This document shows positions 56,683 to 64,000 of a DNA stretch of 64,000 nt, piece by piece. Position 1 is the first letter of the stretch, and each line of letters begins with the position of its first letter. Origin of the DNA: Hyphomonadaceae bacterium (GTDB taxonomy: Bacteria > Pseudomonadota > Alphaproteobacteria > Caulobacterales > Hyphomonadaceae); NCBI GenBank assembly GCA_016714495.1, contig JADKDU010000001.1, positions 372,001-436,000 on the forward strand. The letters are read 5' to 3'. Both the position numbers and the translations under genes were made by a program. The notes beneath the pieces were generated by a model. The model made no database searches and was not told where the DNA came from. It saw nothing but the letters and a program-made list of their open reading frames with translations.

Positions 56683-56921
56683 TTAGGTTTTCTCCGCCTG
56701 GCGCTGGTTTTGCTCTGTGGCTCGATGGCGACGGGCGCAAATTGACCACAGGCCGTAAGGTTCAGACGCCTGACGAAGCACGTTTCCGTAACGTTCGCTG
56801 CTTTCCAAGCAAACGTCGGGGTGTTGCGAAGAATGCTTGCTGAGTGTTTGCAACCCCGGCCATGCGCTGGCCCTCGCCCCTCAAGCAATGTTATTGAGAC
56901 GATAAATCGGGAGCGCGGCTC

Positions 56922-57597
56922 ATGCGTATGCACGTTGGATTTGGGGCGATCATTTCGGCCTTGCTGCCCATCCTGCCAGGCGGCGGCGCGCGGTAGCGTC
57001 GTGCCGCCTGCTGACGGCCGACTGCCTTATACACCGGGACGCCGGAAAAGATCCTCGCGCCGGGGCCCGGCGTTTGACCTCGACAATCGTGAGGAGCGCC
57101 CGAATGGGAGCGCTGCATTACCAGCCTCGGCCTTCCGCCGGTCACAGGGATTGGCAAGACAAGCGTCAACCCCCGTCACATCATCCAGACGCCAAACCAG
57201 ATCGTTTCTTCACACGGAATATGGCGACGAGGCGCGCATCATTCCCTTCAGCACAACCCACCTTCCACCAGAGCTTCACTCGCCTCTGGGCGATTCCATC
57301 GCGCGCTGGGAAGGCGAGACGCTGGTGATCGAAACGATTGGCTTGCCGGAACGCGACAGGGTGCGCGCTTTCTCCAACCTGATCGTTCCCGGCGACAGCA
57401 AGGTGATCGAATGGTTCACGCGGGTATCGGAAAACGAACTATTGTACCAGTACACGGTCGAGGACCCAAAGACCTACAGCGCGCCCGGCGCGCGAGTATT
57501 CGCTATACAAGACCGAGAGCAGCGCATGTTCGAGCATGCCTCCTGCCATGAGGGCAATTATTCGCTGCCCCACTTATCCTTCAGGCTCAACGCTTAG
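56922..57597 (+). pseudogene. Tandem exported-protein gene, copy 2 (5' deletion and indels)
   Basis: Begins like copy 3 (M-R-M-H-V-G-F-G-A-I-I-S-A-L-L) but jumps at about 56968, at a CTGC/CTGCCCATC junction, to sequence matching about 58185 of copy 3, a loss of roughly 280 bases. Further single-base insertions occur near 57035, 57208, 57485 and 57510. The short shared sequence at the joint suggests deletion by slippage or recombination between short repeats. Confidence 0.75.
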
Positions 57598-57865
57598 CTG
57601 ACAAGAAAACCTCCAAGACCAGTCCCTGATTAGGTTTTCTCCGCCTGGCGCTGGTTTGCTCTGTGGCTCGATGGCGACGGGCGCAAATTGACCACATGCC
57701 GTAAGGTTCAGACGCCTGACGAAGCACGTTTCCGTAACGTTCGCTGCTTCAAGCAAACGTCGAGGTGTTGCGAAGAATGCTTGCTGAGTGTTTGCAACCC
57801 CGGCCATGCGCTGGCCCTCGCCCCTCAAGCAATGTTATTGAGACGATAAATCGGGAGCGCGGCTC

Positions 57866-58846
57866 ATGCGTATGCACGTTGGATTTGGGGCGATCATTTC
57901 GGCCTTGCTGCTCACCTCCACGGCATCGGCCCAGACGCCTTTAAAGCAAACGATTTCCAAGACCTACACTGCCCCTCGCACATCGTTCGGCCAGCCGAGC
58001 CTTGAAGGGGTATGGAATCAGAATTTCCTCATGGTCATGGAAGCATCTCCGCACACGCCAATGCTTACGGTTCCAGAATCCGAAGTAAAAACAGTGACAG
58101 ACCTGTACGTAAAAAACATGGCCGCCATGGCCGACAGCATTCTCGACCCGGAAGTGTTGGAGTTGGCCCATTCAACCGACGGCCTGCCCATCGTGCGAGG
58201 CGAGCGGCGCACGCGTAACGTCGTGCTGCCTGCTGACGGCCGACTGCCTTATACACGGGACGCCCGGAAAAGATCCTCGCGCCGGGGCCCGGCGTTTGAC
58301 CTCGACAATCATGAGGAGCGCCCGAATTGGGAGCGCTGCATTACCAGCCTCGGCCTTCCGCCGGTCACAGGGATTGGCACGACAAGCGTCAACCCCCGTC
58401 ACATCATCCAGACGCCAAACCAGATCGTTCTTCACACGGAATATGGCGACGAGGCGCGCATCATTCCCTTCAGCACAACCCACCTTCCACCAGAGCTTCA
58501 CTCGCCTCTGGGCGATTCCATCGCGCGCTGGGAAGGCGAGACGCTGGTGATCGAAACGATTGGCTTGCCGGAACGCGACAGGGTGCGCGCTTTCTCCAAC
58601 CTGATCGTTCCCGGCGACAGCAAGGTGATCGAATGGTTCACGCGGGTATCGGAAAACGAACTATTGTACCAGTATACGGTCGAGGACCCAAAGACCTACA
58701 GCGCGCCCTGGCGCGCGGAGTATTCGCTATACAAGACCGAGCAGCGCATGTTCGAGCATGCCTGCCATGAGGGCAATTATTCGCTGCCCCATATCCTTCA
58801 GGCTCAACGCTTAGCTGACAAGAAAACCTCCAAGACCAGTCCCTGA
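57866..58846 (+). CDS. Exported protein of unknown function, intact tandem copy 3
   Basis: 326 residues with a Sec signal peptide (L-L-L-T-S-T-A-S-A-Q). Family-typical stretches are N-W-E-R-C-I-T-S-L-G-L-P, I-V-L-H-T-E-Y-G-D-E-A-R-I-I-P, GDSIARWEGETLVIETIG, W-F-T-R-V-S-E-N-E and MFEHACHEGNYSL. Many relatives of this hypothetical family occur in soil bacteria with the same W-E-G-x-T-L-V-x-x-T and A-C-H-E-G-N-Y boxes. No catalytic role is known. GGGAGCG precedes the ATG. Confidence 0.75.
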   Translation: MRMHVGFGAIISALLLTSTASAQTPLKQTISKTYTAPRTSFGQPSLEGVWNQNFLMVMEASPHTPMLTVPESEVKTVTDLYVKNMAAMADSILDPEVLELAHSTDGLPIVRGERRTRNVVLPADGRLPYTRDARKRSSRRGPAFDLDNHEERPNWERCITSLGLPPVTGIGTTSVNPRHIIQTPNQIVLHTEYGDEARIIPFSTTHLPPELHSPLGDSIARWEGETLVIETIGLPERDRVRAFSNLIVPGDSKVIEWFTRVSENELLYQYTVEDPKTYSAPWRAEYSLYKTEQRMFEHACHEGNYSLPHILQAQRLADKKTSKTSP

Positions 58847-58859
58847 TTTCAGCCCGAGG

Positions 58860-59660
58860 TCAGCGCAGAAACGCGAAGCGTTGCGCTTCGCCGTCCGCAT
58901 CGATTTCGCAGACCGTGTCGACGATCATGTAACCGCGCCGGTCTTCCAACCGCATCAAGCCACGCAGCTCCAGCCTGCGCCCCTCATAGAAATGAGGCGC
59001 GCCGTCATACTGGGCGGAATAGAAGTCCCGCTCCCTCGCCGCTTCCACGCCCGCGCGCATGCACGAACGTCTCGCCATGGCAAAGTCGAGGCGAGCCTGG
59101 CGGAAGCGGCGCGGTTCCGGCGTCGCGGGGGTGTCTCCATCCGCTTCGAAAGCCGGTTCGTCATCATCGCCCCGGGCAGCCTGATCTATGCCTTGCGCCG
59201 GCGCCAGGACGGGCGCCGGCCGCCGAGCAATCTCGTCCTGACGTCTTTTCAGCTCGGCCTGCTGCGTGGCGAGTTCAGCCTCATGTTCGGCGCGCTCCGT
59301 CGCTAGACGCCTTTCCTCCGCCCCCAGTTCGGCCGCGCGTGCATCGAGAATTTCCTGGCGCGCCTTCAGATCCGCCGCCTCTTTCTCCAGCCTTTTCCGC
59401 TCCGCCTTTTGAGCTTCGGCCTGTTTTGCCAGCAACGCCTCGGCCGCCTTTGCCTCGGCGGCTGTCTGCGATGGCTTCGCGGCCGGCTTGGACGCGGGCG
59501 CAATGATCTTCGGCTGGACGGGGGTAGGTTTCGAAACCTGTGGCGCAGGGATCTTCAACGGAGGCGGCGCGCCATCCAGTTCGGGAACCTCCTGCCCGTA
59601 AGCCGGCGCGCACGCGAGCAGGATCGAACCAAGACTGGCGAATGCAATCTTCCTGATCAT
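58860..59660 (-). CDS. Exported coiled-coil protein of unknown function
   Basis: 266 residues. Signal peptide (S-I-L-L-A-C-A-P-A-Y-G), a Pro/Lys-rich linker, a charged coiled coil from about residue 65 to 150, and a C-terminal domain with three cysteines' worth of conserved look (A-R-R-S-C-M-R-A-G, D-T-V-C-E-I-D). No recognised family. Likely periplasmic, perhaps envelope associated. It lies tail to tail with copy 3 of the tandem gene. Confidence 0.6.
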   Translation of the reverse strand: MIRKIAFASLGSILLACAPAYGQEVPELDGAPPPLKIPAPQVSKPTPVQPKIIAPASKPAAKPSQTAAEAKAAEALLAKQAEAQKAERKRLEKEAADLKARQEILDARAAELGAEERRLATERAEHEAELATQQAELKRRQDEIARRPAPVLAPAQGIDQAARGDDDEPAFEADGDTPATPEPRRFRQARLDFAMARRSCMRAGVEAARERDFYSAQYDGAPHFYEGRRLELRGLMRLEDRRGYMIVDTVCEIDADGEAQRFAFLR

Positions 59661-59864
59661 CCCTCTTGTCTGCCAGACGCCGCCCCAACCTCAGATGAAC
59701 GGTTCGTTGGCGTAGGTCTGAAGCTGTTGAGTTCCCTGCTGCAAATGCTGGCATCGAGAAATTCTACAAGGCGAGTTGCGCATCCGCGCGCCAACGCATC
59801 GACAACGTCTTGACCCAAGCCGCGCACCACGTTCTGAGTCACTCCAAGCTGGAGAGAGTTCCCC

Positions 59865-60974
<1,110 letters not shown>

Positions 60975-60990
60975 CCATCACCGGGGGACG

Positions 60991-61339
60991 AATGACTGAC
61001 TGGAGCGTCCGCCCGTCTTGACGTCGCTGACGTCCAGGCGTCCGTCGACTTCCAGCGCGACAAGGTCGGCTTCACCGAAACTTGGCGCCACGCCGAGGAA
61101 AGCGACCTTCTCGTCGCACAGGTCGACCGCGATGGCTGAGCTATCATCCTGTCCTGCCAATGGCCCGAGAAACGCAGCAACGGCTTGCTCTTTGTGTCAC
61201 TCGGGGACGACAGCCTCGATGTCATGAACGCCGCCCGCGCAAACCCGAAGCCCGCGGAGCGATTATGGCAGACGGTTAATGGGGCTACCGCCTGTTTGTC
61301 ATTGACGACCCGGACGGCAACCAGCTTTTCTTCAACTAA
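60991..61339 (+). pseudogene. VOC-family gene remnant
   Basis: Plus-strand frames read DVADVQASVDFQRDKVGFTE and L-L-V-A-Q-V-D-R-D-G, then a TGA at about 61137, then A-I-I-L-S-C-Q-W-P-E and, one or two slips on, Y-R-L-F-V-I-D-D-P-D-G-N-Q-L-F-F-N ending at TAA 61337. This is a glyoxalase/bleomycin-resistance-type fold. Such genes often sit beside frmA, which suggests the locus once carried it. Confidence 0.6.
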
Positions 61340-61439
61340 CCCTGATGACCGGACGGCCTTGGCCTAGCATGCGCCGCAGGCGCAAAATACGGGCTCGAAC
61401 AAATCCGCGCGGCGTCCGTATCGAAGCCTTAACGCCCGC

Positions 61440-61922
61440 ATGGCTTACGTTATGGCTCGCAGCCCCGGATGTCCGCCCTTGGCATACGATCTTTACGCCT
61501 TTGACCTGTTCGCCGCCCCGCGCGACCGTCATGATTTCCTTGACTGGATCAGCCGGTCTTTCCGCTCGGTCGATGGCCCGCTCGGCAGCGACCCGTCGCG
61601 CACGACGCCCGCCCTGCAGGCCTGGCAGCGCGACATGGCCCAGGGCTTCCCCGCCGCCGGCGACCCGCACCACGCCTTTGACCCCGACAGCGCCGCCGCT
61701 TCGAAGAATGCGCAATACCGTTTCACGCAGGGCGCCGTGCAGGCCAACTTCGAATGGGAATCCTCCGGCCCCGCCCTGTTCCGCGCCAAGAAGTCGGCGC
61801 AAGCCCGCGGCGTCGGCTTGTTCGAGGCCAGCGGTCGCGAAGGCGCTGTCTGGATGATTTCTGGCCGCGGTCGCTGGGAAGTTGTCCACCGCAACGACGA
61901 CACGCAGCGCAATTTCGGCTAG
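61440..61922 (+). CDS. Hypothetical protein
   Basis: 160 residues, soluble. It contains A-Y-D-L-Y-A-F-D-L-F, a His/Trp-rich centre (W-I-S-R-S-F-R, A-L-Q-A-W-Q-R-D-M) and a C-terminal beta-rich segment (A-V-W-M-I-S-G-R-G-R-W-E-V-V). No known domain. The start is uncertain: ATGs at 61440 and 61452 both lack a clear ribosome site. Its 3' end overlaps the convergent TetR gene by 4 bases. Confidence 0.5.
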   Translation: MAYVMARSPGCPPLAYDLYAFDLFAAPRDRHDFLDWISRSFRSVDGPLGSDPSRTTPALQAWQRDMAQGFPAAGDPHHAFDPDSAAASKNAQYRFTQGAVQANFEWESSGPALFRAKKSAQARGVGLFEASGREGAVWMISGRGRWEVVHRNDDTQRNFG

Positions 61923-62503
61923 CCGCGCACCTGCAGTCCGGCGACGATCACGTCGGTCAGCGACTCCAGCTCCTTCAGATCGCTCCCGCCTCCGTCGAGC
62001 TGCACCATTGCTGGATGATGAAACCGCGAGCTGGCGTTGAGGATCATCTTCGCCGCGCCATCGATCGACTTCAGCGACCAATCCCCTGCTTTCACGCCAT
62101 CGCGCAGGATTTCGCTCACTTCATCAATTAGACGCGCGATGTGGCGCGCCACCACCTCATGCGCATCCGCCGTGACTGACCCGTAGACCGCGAACATTTC
62201 CGGGTCATCCAGAACCTTCTTTCGCTTCACCTCAGCCAGCGTTCGCACCCAGGCCTTCAGCCGCTTGGGCGCAGGCGTTTTCTTGTCCGCCGTGATCTTC
62301 GTCAGAGGCGCCATCACCTGCACCAGCCACCGCTCGGCGACCGCATCGAACAGCGCGCTCTTCGAGGCGAAGTGCTTGTAGACGTTCGAATGGCTCATAT
62401 CCAACGCCCGCGCGACGTCCACGACGCCGGTTTTCGCCGGGCCGTGGCGTCGCAGCTGCTCGACAGTTGCATCGAGAATGCGGTCGCGGATTGAATTACT
62501 CAT
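61919..62503 (-). CDS. TetR/AcrR family transcriptional regulator
   Basis: 194 residues. N-terminal helix-turn-helix about residues 8-50: I-R-D-R-I-L-D-A-T-V-E-Q-L, then V-V-D-V-A-R-A-L-D-M-S-H-S-N-V-Y-K-H-F-A-S-K. The C-terminal half is a helical ligand-binding domain. The aldo/keto reductase follows upstream on the same strand. Regulation of that gene or of itself is plausible but unproven. Confidence 0.85.
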   Translation of the reverse strand: MSNSIRDRILDATVEQLRRHGPAKTGVVDVARALDMSHSNVYKHFASKSALFDAVAERWLVQVMAPLTKITADKKTPAPKRLKAWVRTLAEVKRKKVLDDPEMFAVYGSVTADAHEVVARHIARLIDEVSEILRDGVKAGDWSLKSIDGAAKMILNASSRFHHPAMVQLDGGGSDLKELESLTDVIVAGLQVRG

Positions 62504-62537
62504 CTATCGGGTAGATCACCCATTCATCGCCCCCAGT

Positions 62538-63530
62538 CTACTGCTCCGAGTCGAGCATCGCCATCTGTTCGGGCGCATAGCGCGCGCCCGCCGTCGCGCC
62601 GACGGGCGCGGCCGCATCGATCCGCGCCAGGTCGTCCGGCGTGATCGTCACATCCAGCGCACCCAGGGCGTCCACGAGCCGTTCCCGCTTGCGGGCGCCA
62701 ACCAGCGGCACGATATCGTCCCCGCGCGAAGCCACCCATGCAATCGCCAGTTGCGCCACAGAGCAGCCTTTCTCGTCCGCAATCGCCTTCAGCGCCTGCA
62801 CGAGCGTCAGGTTCTTGCCCAAATTCTCGCCCCGGAAACGTGGCGAATGCGAGCGGAACCCGCCTATCGATCCTCCGCCCAGCGCGCTTTCGCTGATCAG
62901 CCCGCGCGACAGCACGCCATACGCCGTCAACCCGATTCCCAGCTCGCGCAGCACCGGCAGGATCTTGTCCTCCACGCCGCGTGTCAGGATCGAATACTCG
63001 ATCTGCAGATCGACGATGGGATGAACTTTGTGCGCCCGCCGGATCGTCTCCGCACCAGCCTCGCTCAGCCCGATATGGCGGACATAACCCGCCTTCACCA
63101 GATCAGCGATCGCGCCCACCGTGTCCTCGATTGGAACCATCGGCGACACCCGCGCTGGGCGATAGATGTCGATATAATCCACCCGCAGACGCTTAAGCGT
63201 GTAGGCAACCGCCGTCTTGGTCGACGCCGGATCGCTGGCAAAGCCCAGGAACGCTCCATCCGGGGCGCGTTGCGCGCCATACTTCACCGAGAGAATGGCC
63301 TTGTCGCGCTTGGACACCTGCTTCAGCACCTCGCCAATCAGCATCTCGTTGTGGCCCATGCCATAGAAGTCGCCCGTGTCGATCAGCGTGATCCCCGCGT
63401 CCAGCGATGCGTGGATGGTCGATATCGATTCCCCCTCATCGGCCGCCCCATAGAAATCGGACATTCCCATGGCCCCGAGACCAAGCGCGGAAACGGTCGG
63501 GCCTGTAGGGCCAAGTTGTCGTGAAAGCAT
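62538..63530 (-). CDS. Aldo/keto reductase
   Basis: 330 residues of AKR fold. Catalytic tetrad: Asp in L-I-D-T-G-D-F-Y, Tyr in F-Y-G-M-G-H-N-E, Lys in L-S-V-K-Y-G, and a His in V-R-H-I-G-L-S-E. NADPH-binding residues at the C-terminus (G-A-R-K-R-E-R-L). It is of the general 'oxidoreductase, aldo/keto reductase' group; substrate unknown. The ATG at 63530 with AGGAGAG upstream is chosen over the longer open frame. Confidence 0.85.
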   Translation of the reverse strand: MLSRQLGPTGPTVSALGLGAMGMSDFYGAADEGESISTIHASLDAGITLIDTGDFYGMGHNEMLIGEVLKQVSKRDKAILSVKYGAQRAPDGAFLGFASDPASTKTAVAYTLKRLRVDYIDIYRPARVSPMVPIEDTVGAIADLVKAGYVRHIGLSEAGAETIRRAHKVHPIVDLQIEYSILTRGVEDKILPVLRELGIGLTAYGVLSRGLISESALGGGSIGGFRSHSPRFRGENLGKNLTLVQALKAIADEKGCSVAQLAIAWVASRGDDIVPLVGARKRERLVDALGALDVTITPDDLARIDAAAPVGATAGARYAPEQMAMLDSEQ

Positions 63531-63706
63531 GGCTTCTCTCCTGTGCTGGACGAGAAATGAGGAGTGAAGTAACAATAGTCAATATCTGTTACTTGTTATT
63601 TTTGTCATCCGGCCCGCGCCTTTGAGCGCGTGCGTGACGGATCGTTTTTCCGCACTATACGAAACGGAGACCGTGCATGCGGTTTTCAGTCAGAGGGGGA
63701 AAGCAC

Positions 63707-64000
63707 GTGACAGCGATTGAAACCGTCAAAACCCAACGCGTCTGCGGCGGCGAGCTGCGCTATTGCAAACAAGCCAGCAGCGTCACGGGCACGCCGATGA
63801 CGTTCAGCGTCTTCACGCCTGAAGGTCCCGGCCCCTTTCCGGTCCTGCTATGGTTGTCCGGGCTTACCTGCACCGAAGACAATTTTACGACAAAGGCCGG
63901 CGCTTATCCCGCCGCCGCCGAGCACGGCATGATCATCGTCGCACCCGACACTTCCCCGCGCGGCGACACTGTCGCTAACGATCCCGCCTATGATCTCGGC
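63707..64000 (+). CDS. fghA: S-formylglutathione hydrolase, 5' part (runs off the window)
   Basis: The first 98 codons of an esterase D/S-formylglutathione hydrolase: M-T-F-S-V-F-T-P, V-L-L-W-L-S-G-L-T-C-T-E-D-N-F, K-A-G-A, V-A-P-D-T-S-P-R-G-D and A-Y-D-L-G. It hydrolyses S-formylglutathione to formate and glutathione, completing the FrmA pathway. The GTG at 63707 has AGGGGGAA upstream and fits the family N-terminus. The gene is cut by the window edge. Confidence 0.88.
   Translation, partial: MTAIETVKTQRVCGGELRYCKQASSVTGTPMTFSVFTPEGPGPFPVLLWLSGLTCTEDNFTTKAGAYPAAAEHGMIIVAPDTSPRGDTVANDPAYDLG

Larger units (their letters stand above)
55680..58846 (+). repeat. Three-copy tandem array of one exported-protein gene
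   Basis: Three near-identical units, with coding starts at 55705, 56922 and 57866. The spacers before copies 2 and 3 (about 56685-56921 and 57630-57865) are also almost identical, including the ribosome-site region with GGGAGCG. Copy 3 is intact, copy 1 carries several 1-2 base indels, and copy 2 has lost about 280 bases of its 5' part. Confidence 0.85.

Overview
The window is GC-rich, densely coded DNA from an alphaproteobacterium. The evidence is a class I polyhydroxyalkanoate (PHA) locus (phaC, phaR, a phasin, 3-hydroxybutyrate dehydrogenase), two GGAAC-N16-CGTT elements matching the EcfG general-stress promoter, PAS_5-like and PilZ proteins, and a glutathione-dependent formaldehyde pathway. 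A Caulobacterales/Hyphomonadaceae-like host is my inference only. No rRNA or tRNA was recognised.

Layout. 0-13.9 kb: mixed housekeeping and secreted proteins (DUF885, SDR, YbjN, Cys-rich exported protein, PAS, tandem PilZ, Mph-like kinase, enoyl-CoA hydratase, VIT transporter, lactate dehydrogenase, DEAD helicase, LLM oxidoreductase). 13.9-15.5 kb: an unknown gene, a gene remnant and an IS110 remnant. 15.5-22.2 kb: gamma carbonic anhydrase, an unannotated stress-promoter/terminator unit, phoH, a stress-promoter lipoprotein, cyclophilin, DUF1993/DUF3224 and phoD. 22.2-27 kb: a four-gene coupled operon on the minus strand (helical 'cell surface' protein, DUF6384, Gly-rich coiled-coil protein, phytase-like esterase). 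27-38.4 kb: TIR-domain remnant, bdhA, ldcA beside a MurC/Mpl-like ligase, the PHA locus and a TonB-receptor remnant. 38.5-39.2 kb: pgsA.

39.4-48.2 kb is the most interesting region. It is a seven-gene minus-strand operon encoding a membrane protein, an SPFH/zinc-ribbon protein, a zinc-ribbon/FHA protein, two zinc-ribbon Ser/Thr kinases with membrane segments, and two papain-like cysteine proteases. Its parts suggest a membrane-microdomain signalling system in which phosphorylation is linked to proteolysis.

48.5-64 kb: mmsB and mmsA (valine catabolism), a DUF2306 gene cut by an IS5-family element with a CTAG target duplication, an LPMO-like secreted protein, three tandem copies of one exported-protein gene (one intact), frmA, a TetR regulator, an aldo/keto reductase and the 5' end of S-formylglutathione hydrolase.

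Caution on quality: many otherwise well-conserved genes carry single small indels, and one stretch is almost pure G. Consensus errors are likely, so a frameshift here does not by itself prove a pseudogene.
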